Notes: generated from the letters alone by a model not told the origin. Numbered from the stretch's first letter, positions 8,432-17,946 are shown. The stretch: DNA of 64,000 bases from Hymenobacter nitidus (GCF_020447315.1 NZ_JAJADQ010000004.1:372001-436000), one strand, 5' to 3'. Made by a program: numbers and translations.

Positions 8432-9286
8432 CTAAAGTGCGGCGACCGGGAAGCTGGTGGCAGCAGCCACGGTCTGCCACTGTTGCAAATCGTGCTGCAC
8501 GGCGGCTATTTTGAGGTCGGCCACTTGGTGGGCGTCCTCGCCCAGAAATAAGTGCAGAGGTGCGTTTTCGGCTTCACTGATCTGGATAAGGACCGCCGCC
8601 GCTTTGGACGGGTCGCCGGGCTGCTGGCCGTTGTAGTGCTGGTCTTGAAGTACCTGCGACGCGTGGATAGCGTGGTAGGCCGCCAAGGGCTGCTGGGGGA
8701 GGGCCAGCGAATCTGCCGTGAGGAAGTCGGTGCGGAAGGAGCCGGGGTACACCACCGTGGCTTGGATGCCAAAGTTCTTGACTTCCGCCGCGTACGATTC
8801 CGTGAGGCCCGCCACCGCAAACTTGGTGGCGCAGTAAATGCCCCAGCCCGGAAAATGGCCCAGGAACCCACCCGAAGAGGAGATATTGAATACCCTACCT
8901 CCGCCCTGCTGTCGCAGGTAAGGAGTAGCCCCGCGCAGCACGTTGAGCAAGCCAAACACGTTAACCTCGAAGTTTTGGCGGGCTTCCTGGTCGCTGATTT
9001 CTTCTAGGCCGCCGAGCTGGCCATAGCCCGCATTGTTCACCACCACGTCGAGTCCGCCGAGCGTGCCGATAGTAGCTTCAACAGCCTGGCGCACGCTTTC
9101 CTCGCTGCTTAGGTCCATTTGTAGGGGTAGGAAACGGTCATTAGCTCCCGGCACGGCTTGCCGCAGCGCTTCTAGGTTGCGGGAGGTAGCGGACACGGCG
9201 TAACCGGCGGCCAGCAGCTCCCGCACCAGCGTTAAACCGAGACCCTTCGAGGCCCCGGTTACAAACCATACTTTCTTGTTCGTCAT
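8432..9286 (-). CDS. Short-chain dehydrogenase/reductase
   Basis: This 284-residue classical SDR has the cofactor motif TGASKGLG (about residues 10-17), NNAGYG, the catalytic serine region FNISSSGG and the YCATK Tyr/Lys pair. It probably reduces carbonyls with NADPH; the substrate is undefined. It is in the middle of the minus-strand redox array, 54 bp after the F420-reductase-like gene. Confidence 0.87.
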   Translation of the reverse strand: MTNKKVWFVTGASKGLGLTLVRELLAAGYAVSATSRNLEALRQAVPGANDRFLPLQMDLSSEESVRQAVEATIGTLGGLDVVVNNAGYGQLGGLEEISDQEARQNFEVNVFGLLNVLRGATPYLRQQGGGRVFNISSSGGFLGHFPGWGIYCATKFAVAGLTESYAAEVKNFGIQATVVYPGSFRTDFLTADSLALPQQPLAAYHAIHASQVLQDQHYNGQQPGDPSKAAAVLIQISEAENAPLHLFLGEDAHQVADLKIAAVQHDLQQWQTVAAATSFPVAAL

Positions 9287-9340
9287 CGTTTTTACTGCTG
9301 TTGGTCGGCAGGCAAGTTGTTGGGGTGATGGGCACCTAGC

Positions 9341-10084
9341 CTACGCGCCCATGCCCAGCGAGCGGTTCAGGGCCAGCAGGTCTTCGCGCGTGAGGGGCGT
9401 GCCGTGCTGCGTGAGCTGGGCTATAATCTCATCGCGCACCTGCGGGCCCTTGCCGGGCACGGCGTTGGCCAGGGCCTGGGTCAGCTCCGGGGCCGTGAGG
9501 TCGGTGCAGTAGGCTGGTGTGCCCGGCTGCTGCCGCCACGACTCGGCCAAGGAGCCCGCGTCTACCACGTCAAAGCCTGTAGCGCTGATGAGCTCAGCCA
9601 CGCGCTGTTTGGCCTGCGCATTGTCGCCGGCTACCGAAATGGCGATGCGACCGGGCGTGCCGGGGGCGGTGCCGCCCACCACCAGCGTCTGGGACAGGAT
9701 GTTGTTGTAGGCTTTGATGATGGGGCGACCCAACTGCTCGGCCACCCACACGCTTTCGACTTGCCCGTTTTCCAAAGCGTCGATTTTTCCGTCCCGCTGC
9801 GGGTAGTAGTTGCTGGTATCCGCCACCACCACCGCCGGGGGCAGGTCGCGTAGCAGGCCGGTGGGCAGCTTTGGAATGGCGTGCAGGGGGATGCTGACGA
9901 ACACCACGTCCACGTCCTGCACTACTTCTGGCAGGGTAGCGGGGCTGCCGCCCAGCTCCTTCGCTTTTTGGGCCAGCTCGTCGGGCTGGCGGGTGTTGGT
10001 GACTTTCACCTGGTGACCGGCAGCCGCCAGCTTTTGCGCGAGGGTAGCCCCGATGGAACCGGTGCCAATAATGCCAATCTTCAT
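9341..10084 (-). CDS. NADPH-dependent F420 reductase-like NAD(P)-binding protein, copy 1
   Basis: This 247-residue protein opens with MKIGIIGTGSIGATLAQKLA, a dinucleotide-binding fold of the F420_oxidored family. KVTNTRQPDEL, DVVFVSIPLHAIPKLPTGL and VVVADTSNYYPQRDGKI follow. Bona fide F420 reductases pass hydride between NADPH and F420, but Bacteroidota are not known to make F420, so the name reflects fold only. A close paralogue lies at 10725-11471, with an Ohr gene between the two. Confidence 0.78.
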   Translation of the reverse strand: MKIGIIGTGSIGATLAQKLAAAGHQVKVTNTRQPDELAQKAKELGGSPATLPEVVQDVDVVFVSIPLHAIPKLPTGLLRDLPPAVVVADTSNYYPQRDGKIDALENGQVESVWVAEQLGRPIIKAYNNILSQTLVVGGTAPGTPGRIAISVAGDNAQAKQRVAELISATGFDVVDAGSLAESWRQQPGTPAYCTDLTAPELTQALANAVPGKGPQVRDEIIAQLTQHGTPLTREDLLALNRSLGMGA

Positions 10085-10121
10085 AAGGAGAATGCGTGAA
10101 TGTGAAAAGAGGGGGGTACAT

Positions 10122-10203
10122 CAGCTCGCCCGACAGGCGGGCCGAGCTGCACGGCGAACCTTACGCCAGCCCTAGCATTGCGCTTGAGCCGGGCGTAAGG
10201 TTC
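10122..10203. promoter_or_regulatory. Two consecutive hairpins between ohr and the F420-reductase-like gene
   Basis: Hairpin A spans 10122-10149 (arms CAGCTCGCCCG and CGGGCCGAGCTG with one bulged base). Hairpin B spans 10156-10203 (perfect 12-bp arms GAACCTTACGCC and GGCGTAAGGTTC with a 24-nt loop). They fill the only sizeable gap in the distal half of the array, downstream of the Ohr stop. With no T-run they may be processing or attenuation structures. This is seen directly; the function is inferred. Confidence 0.45.
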
Positions 10204-10223
10204 ACTCTGCCCACCGTGGCGGT

Positions 10224-10670
10224 CTAGGCAGCTACGGCGGCGTCGGTGGTGACAGTGAGCTTCACGTCGATGTTGCCGCGCGTGGCGCGCGAGTAAGGGC
10301 AGGTGTGGTGGGCCTTGTCCACGATTTCCTCGGCCTGGGCCTGGTCTACGCCGGGCAGGTTGGCGTGCAGGGCCACGCTGAGGGTGGGCAGGTTTTCTTC
10401 GTTCATGAACAGCTCCACTTGGGCATCAATGGAGATGTCGCCCACGTTCACCTTGGCCTGGCGCGCAATGTGAATGACGGCATTGCCGAAGCAGGCGGCG
10501 TAGCCGGCGGCAAAGAGCTGCTCGGGGTTGGTAGCGCCTTCGCGGGCCCAGCCGCCTAGGCTGCGGGGCATGGTCAGCTCCAGGTTAAGCACGTGGTCGG
10601 TTGATTCGATACGGCCGTCACGGCCGCCGATTGATTTGGCTTGCGCCGCGTGCAGGATGGTAGTTGCCAT
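10224..10670 (-). CDS. Organic hydroperoxide resistance protein (Ohr/OsmC), copy 1
   Basis: This 148-residue Ohr peroxidase reduces organic and lipid hydroperoxides using lipoyl-type thiols. The two reactive cysteines are visible in FAAGYAACFGNA and HTCPYSRATRGN, and the N-terminal GGRDGRIESTDHVLNL segment is typical. It sits between two paralogous F420-reductase-like genes. Two further Ohr genes occur in this window (21638 and 35642). Assignment is firm. Confidence 0.92.
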   Translation of the reverse strand: MATTILHAAQAKSIGGRDGRIESTDHVLNLELTMPRSLGGWAREGATNPEQLFAAGYAACFGNAVIHIARQAKVNVGDISIDAQVELFMNEENLPTLSVALHANLPGVDQAQAEEIVDKAHHTCPYSRATRGNIDVKLTVTTDAAVAA

Positions 10671-10724
10671 GATAGTAGCTGGAAGTTTTGTTTAAAAAAG
10701 AACCTAGGGAAAAGCGTGGTCCGG

Positions 10725-11471
10725 CTACGCCTTGCCTAGCTGCCGGGCACGATTGCCGGCCACCACTTCTTCGCGCGTAGGCCAGGCTTCGCGTTGCAGC
10801 AGCGCCGAGATAATCTGGTCGCGTATTTGCGGGGCTTTGCCGGGCACGGCATTGGCTAGGGCCTGGGTCAGCTCGGGGGCCGTGAGTTCGGTGCAGTAGG
10901 CCGGGGTGCCGGGCTGTTGCCGCCACGAGTCGGCCAGGCTACCCCCATCCACCACGTCGAAGCCGAAGTCGTTGCAGAGGTCGGATAGAATTTGCTTGGC
11001 GCGCTTGTCGTCGCCCGCAATGGAAAGGGCTATGCGGCCGGGCGTGCCGGGAGCGGTGCCGCCGTCGGCAATCGTCTCAGCCAGCAGGTTGTTGAAGGCT
11101 TTCAGCAAGGGGCGGCCCAGCTGCTCGGCCGCCAGCACGCTCTCCGGCTGGCCTTGCTCCAGGGCCTCGATTTTCTCGTCCCGAAAGGGGTAGTAGTTGC
11201 CGGTATCCACCACGATAACCTCGGGGGGCAACGACCGGAACAGGTCCTTGGGAAACTCGTCAAGTACCTTGAAAGGCACGGCGATAAAGATTAGGTCCAC
11301 GTTCTGCACCACTTCTTGTAGAGTGGCAGGGCTAGCCCCCAATTCCTGGGCTTTGCGGGCCAGCTCGGCCGGCTGGCGGGTGTTGGTCACTTTCACTTGG
11401 TGGCCGAGGGCGACCAGGTTTTTGGCGAGGGAGCCGCCGACAGGGCCGGTGCCAATGATTCCGATTTTCAT
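10725..11471 (-). CDS. NADPH-dependent F420 reductase-like NAD(P)-binding protein, copy 2
   Basis: This 248-residue paralogue of the 9341-10084 gene shares MKIGIIGTG at the start, KVTNTRQPAELARKAQELGA, GTAPGTPGRIALSIAGDD and an almost identical tail (DSWRQQPGTPAYCTELTAPE). It is first in the redox part of the array, 72 bp after the ArsR gene at 11544-11819 on the same strand, so it may be under that regulator. The reaction is unknown; a reductase using NADPH is the likely role. Confidence 0.78.
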   Translation of the reverse strand: MKIGIIGTGPVGGSLAKNLVALGHQVKVTNTRQPAELARKAQELGASPATLQEVVQNVDLIFIAVPFKVLDEFPKDLFRSLPPEVIVVDTGNYYPFRDEKIEALEQGQPESVLAAEQLGRPLLKAFNNLLAETIADGGTAPGTPGRIALSIAGDDKRAKQILSDLCNDFGFDVVDGGSLADSWRQQPGTPAYCTELTAPELTQALANAVPGKAPQIRDQIISALLQREAWPTREEVVAGNRARQLGKA

Positions 11472-11543
11472 GGGATGGGGTTGAGTAGTTTATCGATTCC
11501 AGGCGATGCCTTGCTTCGGAACGTCCAGTGACTTGTAGGAGAG

Positions 11544-11819
11544 CTAGGGCATCTTCAGCAATTGCAGAAAGCTTTCCAGTTCCTGCAGCTTTTCTGTGTT
11601 GATAGTCAAGTACATGTTGCGGCCTTCCTTACACGAATGGACCAAGCCCGCATCTACCAGCGCCTTCACGTGCTGCGACATGGAGGGCTGGCTGATGTGC
11701 ACAAACTCATACAGATTGGCGCATCCCAGCCGCTGCGCCCGCGCAATCTCCTGCAGCATGCGCAGGCGGTTCGGGTCGCTCAGCGACTTGGCTAGCTTGA
11801 CGAGGGACTTGGTATCCAT
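11544..11819 (-). CDS. ArsR-family transcriptional regulator, paralogue 1
   Basis: This 91-residue winged-helix repressor starts at ATG 11817-11819 (MDTKSLVKLAKSLSDPNRLR), a start mirrored by the paralogue at 17947-18234. The recognition helix is ISQPSMSQHVKALVDAGLV, and the wing is KEGRNMYLTI. Two cysteines, Cys33 (GCANLY) and Cys63 (HSCKEGR), could form a thiol or metal sensor; the paralogue lacks the second. It lies directly after the TolC-like gene and before the F420-reductase-like gene. It probably controls this stress array; the ligand is unknown. Confidence 0.87.
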   Translation of the reverse strand: MDTKSLVKLAKSLSDPNRLRMLQEIARAQRLGCANLYEFVHISQPSMSQHVKALVDAGLVHSCKEGRNMYLTINTEKLQELESFLQLLKMP

Positions 11820-11889
11820 AGCAGTAGGGTGGGATAGGAGAATTTTGCTTGGCGAAGCAGGGAGTGCGAGTAGAGTAGATTGGGGCTTG

Positions 11890-13317
11890 TTACTGCCAGC
11901 CGCCGCCCACGGCCCGGTACAGCTCCACATTCGCCTCCAACTGGTCGCGTTTCAGCGAAGCCAGCTCCAGCTCGCTTTGCAGCGCGTTGCTCTGGGCCGT
12001 GATGACTTCCAGGTAGCTGGCCAGACCGCTGCGGAATAGTAGATTGGCATTGGTCGTCGCCTGGCGTAGCGTGCTGACGCGCTCCGTGGCAATGGCCTGC
12101 TGGGTCTGCGTGCGCTGGACCTGTCCGAGGGCATCTGATACTTCGCCCACCGCTACCAGCACCTGCTGGCGGAACTGAATCACCGTCCGCTCGCGGTCAA
12201 TCTGGGCCTGCTGGTACTGCGTGCGCAACGCCCCGCGCTGAAACAGCGGCTGCGTAATGCCCCCCGTCGCCAAGCCAAACAGCGAGGCCGGCACGCTAAA
12301 CCAGTTGCTGGCCTGAAAGGAATTGAGGCCGCCCTGCGCCGTGATGGCCAGCGTGGGGTAGAGCTGCGCTTTGGTGTAGCCCACCGTGGCGTTAGCTCGG
12401 TCCAGGGCCAGCTCGGCACTGCGCACGTCGGGCCGCCGGGCCAGCAGCGCCGCCGGCACGCCACCTGCGGACACCACCGGCACTTGTAGACGCAGCAGGT
12501 TGCCGGTGCGGCTGATGCCGCCCGGCATCCGCCCGGCCAGGATGCTCAGGGCATCTTCCTGCACCGTGATGGCCTGCTCGAACTCAGGGATGAGGCCGGC
12601 CGCCGTCAGGCGCTGCGCCTCGACCTGCTGCACGGCCAGGGCCGTCACCTGCCCGGCCGTGAACTGCAGCCGGGTGAAGCGCAGGGTGCTGTCGGTGAGG
12701 GCGAAGTTGCGCCGGGCCACGGCTAGTTGGGTGTCCAGCATCAGCAGATTATAATAGCCCTCGGCCACTTGTGCCACCACTTGCGTTTGCACGGCCTTGC
12801 GCGCTTCCTGGCTTTGCAGGTAGACGGCCAGCGCCTCCTGCTTGCGGCTGCGGATTTTGCCCCAGATGTCGGCTTCCCAGCTGATGGTCGGTGCTAGATT
12901 ATAGTCTTCGATGTGCTTGGTGCCCAGAAACTGGCTGAGGGAAATGCCGTTCAGGCTGTTGCTGGAGGGCCGGTTGGTCGTTACGCCCGCTTGCAGGGTC
13001 GCGGCCGGGAAGTAGCCCAGCCGGGCCTGCTTGAGCGTGGCCTGCGCCGAGGCGATATTCTGGATAGCCAGCTGCAAGTCGTTGTTGTGCCGAGTGGCGC
13101 TGTCGAGCAGTTGCTGCAAGGCCGGCTCGGTGAAGAAGCTGCGCCACGGCAGGTTGACGACCGAGGCCGTATCGGTGTTGGTGGCGGTGCGGTACGTGGC
13201 CGGCAGCGGCAGCGTGGGCAGGGGTAGGTCTTTCGACACTTTGCAGGATGCCACAAGGAGCAAGCCTGCCAGCACCAGCGGAAGCCGGTGCCAGGGTTTA
13301 TTCTTAAGAGTAGTCAT
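11890..13317 (-). CDS. Outer-membrane efflux lipoprotein (TolC/NodT family)
   Basis: This 475-residue outer-membrane factor has a lipobox (LLLVASC, Cys at about 26) and two OEP repeats rich in coiled-coil sequence (PALQQLLDSATRHNNDLQLA, ARRPDVRSAELALDRANATV). It forms the outer-membrane exit duct of the tripartite RND pump whose inner-membrane and adaptor genes lie immediately upstream on the same strand (5 bp from the pump). The function is export of toxic compounds; substrates are unknown. Confidence 0.92.
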   Translation of the reverse strand: MTTLKNKPWHRLPLVLAGLLLVASCKVSKDLPLPTLPLPATYRTATNTDTASVVNLPWRSFFTEPALQQLLDSATRHNNDLQLAIQNIASAQATLKQARLGYFPAATLQAGVTTNRPSSNSLNGISLSQFLGTKHIEDYNLAPTISWEADIWGKIRSRKQEALAVYLQSQEARKAVQTQVVAQVAEGYYNLLMLDTQLAVARRNFALTDSTLRFTRLQFTAGQVTALAVQQVEAQRLTAAGLIPEFEQAITVQEDALSILAGRMPGGISRTGNLLRLQVPVVSAGGVPAALLARRPDVRSAELALDRANATVGYTKAQLYPTLAITAQGGLNSFQASNWFSVPASLFGLATGGITQPLFQRGALRTQYQQAQIDRERTVIQFRQQVLVAVGEVSDALGQVQRTQTQQAIATERVSTLRQATTNANLLFRSGLASYLEVITAQSNALQSELELASLKRDQLEANVELYRAVGGGWQ

Positions 13318-13322
13318 GGAGA

Positions 13323-16300
13323 TTAGCTAACCGTGGCGTGGACCCGCTCCCGTTCCCGCTCGGCCGGAACCGCAGGGGCTTGGGGGCCGGACGTCCCGCT
13401 GAGGCGCTCGTTCAGGCGTTGAAAAATCACGAACAGCAAGGGAATCAGGAACAGGCCGAGCACGACGCCCGTGAACATGCCCCCGGCCGCGCCGATGCTG
13501 ATAGAATGGTTGCCTTGCGCCGACGGGCCTTGCACGTTCATCATCGGCAGCATCCCGGCCACGAAGGCCAGCGACGTCATGAGGATGGGGCGCAGGCGGG
13601 AGGCTGAGGCATTGAGCGCGGCCTGCACCAGCCGCTCGCCCGCGTGGCGGCGCTGCAAAGCAAATTCCACGATGAGGATGGCATTCTTAGCCAGCAGGCC
13701 GATGAGCATAATCAAGGCCACCTGCACGTAGATGTTGTTGGTGATGCCCGCAAAACCGATGGCCGCGAACACCCCCAAAATGCCCGTCGGCAGCGACAGC
13801 AGCACGGCAAAGGGCAGAATGTAGCTCTCGTACTGGGCCGCCAGCAGGAAGTACACGAACACAATACACATCAGGAAGACGATGGTCGATTGGTTGCCCG
13901 CGGAGATTTCCTCGCGGGTCAAGCCCGAAAACTCGTAGGTGTAGCCCGCGGGCAAGTACTTCTCGGCCGTCAGCTCGACCGCCTTAATGGCATCGCCGGA
14001 GCTGTAGCCCGGCTTCGGCGTTGCGTTGATGGTCAGCGCGTTGAAGAGGTTGTAGCGCGAGGCCGTTTCCGGGCCGAACACCCGCTTGAGGTGCACCAGC
14101 GTGGCCAGGGGGACCATCTCGCCCCGGTTGTTTTTCACAAACGCGCCGTTGAGGGCCGTCAGGTCGGCGCGGCTGGCCTGGTCGGCCTGCACCACCACCC
14201 GGTAGTATTTGCCGAAGCGGTTGAAGTCGGTGGCCTGGGCGCTGCCGAAAAAGGCCTGCATGGTTTGCAGCGCGTCTTTCACGCCCACGCCCAGTTGGGC
14301 GGCTTTTACCTCATCTACTTCCGCTTCCAGCTGCGGGTAGTCAGCCCGGAACGAGGTGAAGGCCACGCCGATTGCTGGCTGCTTCATCAGCTCGCCGATA
14401 AAGTTCTGCCCGACCTGGCCGAGCTTGGGCAGCTCGCCGCCGGTGCGGTCCTGCAACACTACTTCCAGGCCTTCCACGTTGCCGAAGCCCGGCACGGTGG
14501 GCGTGGTAAACACGAAGAAATCCGCCCCCTTAATGGGGGTCAGTTTTTCGCGTATTATGGCCATAATGCCCTCAATGTCCTTCTCCGCCCCGCGGTCTTT
14601 GATGGGCCGCAGGCGCGCAAATAGTGTGATGGACGAGGGGCTGGTGGCCTGCGACAGGATGTTGAATCCAACCATCATGTTGATGACCTCAATAGACGGC
14701 AGGGGGATTAACTGCTTTTCGATTTGCTGGGCAACCTGCTCGGTGCGGTACATCGACGCGGCGGCCGGCAGGGTCACGGACACGGCCACAAAGCTCTGGT
14801 CTTCATTTGGAATGAAGCCGGAGGGCGTACGCTTAGCCAGCCAGCCGGTGAGGGCCACCACCAGCACCAGGCTGCCGATACCTACCCACTTGTGGCGCAC
14901 CAGAAACTTGATGCTGCCCACGTAGCGACCAGTCAGCCGCTCGAAGCTGCGGTTGAAGCCCGCAAAAAAGCGGGTTTTAAATGACTTAAGGGCGGCGTGC
15001 TCCCCGTCGTGCGGGGTGTGCTTGAGAAAGAGCGCCGCCAGGGCGGGGCTCAGCGTCAGGGCGTTGACGGCCGAAATAACAATGGCAATGGCCATCGTGA
15101 AGGCAAACTGGCGGTAGAACACCCCCGTCGGGCCCTCCAGCAAGCCCACCGGCAGAAACACAGCCGCCATGACCAGGGTAATGGAAATAATAGCCCCAGT
15201 AATCTCGCTCATGGCGCTGGTGGTGGCTGATTTCACCGAGTGCGTGCCCTCCTCCAGCTTGCTGTGCACGGCCTCCACCACCACAATGGCGTCATCGACC
15301 ACAATGCCGATGGCCAACACCAGGGCAAAGAGCGTGAGCAGGTTGATGGTAAAGCCCATCAGCTGCATAAAGAAGAACGTGCCTACGATGGCCACCGGCA
15401 CGGCGATGGCCGGAATGAGGGTCGAGCGGAAATCCTGCAGGAAGATGAACACCACGATAAACACCAGTACAAAGGCCTCGAGGAGCGTGTGCTTGACCTG
15501 CTCGATGGACAAGTCCAGCGCCTCCTTGGTACTGAGCAGGGTGAGTTGCTTGACGCCTTTGGGTAGGTTTTTTTCCAGCTTCTTCATGGCTTTGCTCACG
15601 GCAATCTGCACCTCGTTGGCGTTGGAGCCCGCCGCCTGGAAGATGGCCACGTTCATGCCCTGCTTGCCCGAAACCCGTACGCTGCTGTTGTACGTCGTCG
15701 AGCCAAATTCCACCCGCGCCACGTCCTTGAGGCGCAGCATCGAGCCGTCGGCATTGGCCCGGAGTATCATGTTTTCGTAGTCCGTAGGCTTGTTGCGCTT
15801 GCCCTTGTACTTGATGACGTACTCAAACGACTCCTGGCTGCTCTCGCCCAGGCGACCGGGGGCGGCCTCCAGGTTTTTGTCCTGGATGGCGGCCATCACC
15901 TCGGCTGGCGTGAGGTTGTAGCTGGCCAGTTGCGCCGGGTTCAGCCAAACGCGCATGGCGTAGGCCTTGTTGCCCCCAAACACAATGGCCGAGCCCACGC
16001 CTGGAATCCGTTTCAGCTCCGGTATCAGGTTGATTTGCGCGTAGTTGTCCAGAAACATCTGGTCATACTTCTCGGGGTCTTCCGAGTAGAGCTCCACAAT
16101 CATGGCTAGGCTATTCTGCTGCTTGGCCACGGTCACGCCCTGCTGCACCACCTCGGCCGGCAGCTGGCTGGTGGCCTGCGCCACCCGATTCTGCACGTTG
16201 ACGGCCGCCTGGTCGGGGTCGGTACCCAGGGTGAAACTGACCTGAATGACGAGCGTGCCATCGTTACTGGCCGTCGACTTCAGGTACATCATGTTCTCGA

Positions 16301-16514
16301 CGCCGTTGATTGATTCTTCCAGCGAGGGCGCCACCGAGCGCAGTAGCGTTTCGGCGTTGGCGCCGGGGTAGAGCGCCGTGACCTGCACCGTGGGGGGCGC
16401 AATGTCGGGGAACTGCTGAATCGGCAGCTTCCACAAGGCCAGTGCCCCCAAAATCACCAACAAGATGGAGATGACGGTGGCCAGCACGGGTCGTTCAATA
16501 AAGACTTTAAACAT
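13323..16514 (-). CDS. RND multidrug efflux permease (HAE1/AcrB family)
   Basis: This 1063-residue inner-membrane proton-driven pump has the full AcrB architecture: TM1 (VLATVISILLVILGALALWK), porter domain 1, TM2-6 including the proton-relay pair in ALVLAIGIVVDDAIVVVEAV, a second porter domain, and TM8-12 ending near residue 1040. The length is normal for HAE1 pumps (about 1030-1060). It is the central gene of the adaptor-pump-duct operon, 12 bp after the adaptor gene. Exact substrates cannot be read from sequence. Confidence 0.95.
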   Translation of the reverse strand: MFKVFIERPVLATVISILLVILGALALWKLPIQQFPDIAPPTVQVTALYPGANAETLLRSVAPSLEESINGVENMMYLKSTASNDGTLVIQVSFTLGTDPDQAAVNVQNRVAQATSQLPAEVVQQGVTVAKQQNSLAMIVELYSEDPEKYDQMFLDNYAQINLIPELKRIPGVGSAIVFGGNKAYAMRVWLNPAQLASYNLTPAEVMAAIQDKNLEAAPGRLGESSQESFEYVIKYKGKRNKPTDYENMILRANADGSMLRLKDVARVEFGSTTYNSSVRVSGKQGMNVAIFQAAGSNANEVQIAVSKAMKKLEKNLPKGVKQLTLLSTKEALDLSIEQVKHTLLEAFVLVFIVVFIFLQDFRSTLIPAIAVPVAIVGTFFFMQLMGFTINLLTLFALVLAIGIVVDDAIVVVEAVHSKLEEGTHSVKSATTSAMSEITGAIISITLVMAAVFLPVGLLEGPTGVFYRQFAFTMAIAIVISAVNALTLSPALAALFLKHTPHDGEHAALKSFKTRFFAGFNRSFERLTGRYVGSIKFLVRHKWVGIGSLVLVVALTGWLAKRTPSGFIPNEDQSFVAVSVTLPAAASMYRTEQVAQQIEKQLIPLPSIEVINMMVGFNILSQATSPSSITLFARLRPIKDRGAEKDIEGIMAIIREKLTPIKGADFFVFTTPTVPGFGNVEGLEVVLQDRTGGELPKLGQVGQNFIGELMKQPAIGVAFTSFRADYPQLEAEVDEVKAAQLGVGVKDALQTMQAFFGSAQATDFNRFGKYYRVVVQADQASRADLTALNGAFVKNNRGEMVPLATLVHLKRVFGPETASRYNLFNALTINATPKPGYSSGDAIKAVELTAEKYLPAGYTYEFSGLTREEISAGNQSTIVFLMCIVFVYFLLAAQYESYILPFAVLLSLPTGILGVFAAIGFAGITNNIYVQVALIMLIGLLAKNAILIVEFALQRRHAGERLVQAALNASASRLRPILMTSLAFVAGMLPMMNVQGPSAQGNHSISIGAAGGMFTGVVLGLFLIPLLFVIFQRLNERLSGTSGPQAPAVPAERERERVHATVS

Positions 16515-16526
16515 AACCGGAAACGA

Positions 16527-17690
16527 TTAATTCTGAACGGATTGAGCGGCTTCCTGGTCCACCACCACGGCGCTGGCCTTTGGAGCCTCCGGGGTGGGCT
16601 GGATGATTTGGCCTTCCTGCAAGTGGTCGATGCCTTGCAGCACAATCCGGTCGCCGTCTTTCAGGCCCTGGCTCACTAGGTAGTTGGCGCCGCTCTTGCC
16701 CTGAATGGTGATGGCCTGGCGGCTGACGCGGTTGCTGTCGCCCACCGCGTACACGAACACGCGGTCCTGCAACTCCACGGTGGCGGCGGTGGGCACCAGC
16801 AACACATCGGGGTGCGCCAGGGCCAACCGAATGGTGCCCGTGTTGCCCGAGCGCAGCAGGCCGTTGGCGTTGGGGAAGGTGGCGCGCAGCGTCACGGCCC
16901 CCGTCGTCTTGTTGAACTGCCCGTCCACCATATCCACCTTGCCCTTGGTGGGGTAGGTGCTTTGGTCGGATAGTACCAGGGCCACTGGTGGCAGGTGCGC
17001 GAGCTTGTCTTGCAGTGTGCTCCCCGCGTACTGCTTGCGGAAGGTGACAAAATCGTCCTCGCCCAGCGAGAAGTAGGTGTGCACCTCGTGCACGTCGGAA
17101 AGTTGCGTCAGAGCTTGCGCATCAGTGGGCCCCACTAAGCTGCCCTGCTTGGTTTGCAGCCGTCCGAGGTAGCCACTTACCGGCGCCGTAATGGTGGTGT
17201 AGCCCATATTGATACGGGCGCTGCTGACCGCTGCCTTGGCGCGCTGCAGGTTGGCCTTGGCCACGATCAGGGCCGCCTGCGCCGTTTGCAACTGCACCTC
17301 CGAGACGACCTTGTTCTGCACCAGCGGCGCAAACCGGTCGACTTCTATTTGGGCACTGACCACAGCCCCGGCCGCCGCCTGCTGGGCCGCCAGGGCGTTG
17401 TTCAACTGCTCGCGGAACGGCGCGTCGTTAATTTTAAACAGCGGTTGGCCTTTGCGCACGGCCGCGCCCTCATCCACCAGGATGCGCTCCAGCACCCCCG
17501 TTACCTGCGGCCGAATCTCCACGTTGACGACGCCCTCAATAGAAGCCGGGTAATCCTGGTAGGTGGTTTCGGTGCCGGTATGCAGTACTTGCACCGGTAG
17601 GGCCGGCGGGGTCAGGGCCTGTTGCGGGGCTTGCTGCTCCGCGCAGCTCGCCAGCAGCAAGCTGCCAGCTAAAAGAGAGGAAAGTTTCAT
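16527..17690 (-). CDS. RND efflux periplasmic adaptor (membrane-fusion lipoprotein)
   Basis: This 387-residue adaptor starts at ATG 17688-17690 (MKLSSLLAGSLLLASCAEQQ), which gives a proper lipoprotein signal with a lipobox ending at Cys16; the longer frame upstream has no such logic. Biotinyl-lipoyl-like halves (GVVNVEIRPQVTGVLERILV and INMGYTTITAPVSGYLGRLQ) flank an alpha-hairpin (about residues 85-150), followed by beta-barrel and membrane-proximal domains. It links the pump to the outer-membrane duct. It is the first gene of the operon, with a good promoter 166 bp upstream. Confidence 0.93.
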   Translation of the reverse strand: MKLSSLLAGSLLLASCAEQQAPQQALTPPALPVQVLHTGTETTYQDYPASIEGVVNVEIRPQVTGVLERILVDEGAAVRKGQPLFKINDAPFREQLNNALAAQQAAAGAVVSAQIEVDRFAPLVQNKVVSEVQLQTAQAALIVAKANLQRAKAAVSSARINMGYTTITAPVSGYLGRLQTKQGSLVGPTDAQALTQLSDVHEVHTYFSLGEDDFVTFRKQYAGSTLQDKLAHLPPVALVLSDQSTYPTKGKVDMVDGQFNKTTGAVTLRATFPNANGLLRSGNTGTIRLALAHPDVLLVPTAATVELQDRVFVYAVGDSNRVSRQAITIQGKSGANYLVSQGLKDGDRIVLQGIDHLQEGQIIQPTPEAPKASAVVVDQEAAQSVQN

Positions 17691-17855
17691 GGTAAAAAGC
17701 GGCCCAGACAAGGGTCTTGAGTGAAGTCGTATGTGCGTTGGAATGCTACTAATTAGTGTTGATATATTATTGAATAAGCATGTGCTAATGTAAATGGTTA
17801 AAAAAAACCCAGACATAGATGTTTACTAGCAGCGGGTACCCTTCGCTCACTTCAG

Positions 17856-17885
17856 CAAAGGTACCAACCATAAATACATAAGCAA
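17856..17885 (-). promoter_or_regulatory. Promoter of the RND efflux operon
   Basis: On the minus strand, TTG (17883-17885) is followed after 19 nt by TACCTTTG (17856-17863), a near-ideal Bacteroidota -33/-7 pair. It lies in the 256-bp gap between the ArsR paralogue 2 gene and the adaptor and implies a leader of about 160 nt. Confidence 0.7.
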
Positions 17886-17946
17886 GAGATAATGTTTTAA
17901 AAAAGTAAAAACCGCTGACGATACCGCCAGCGGGCTACGGGATTAG

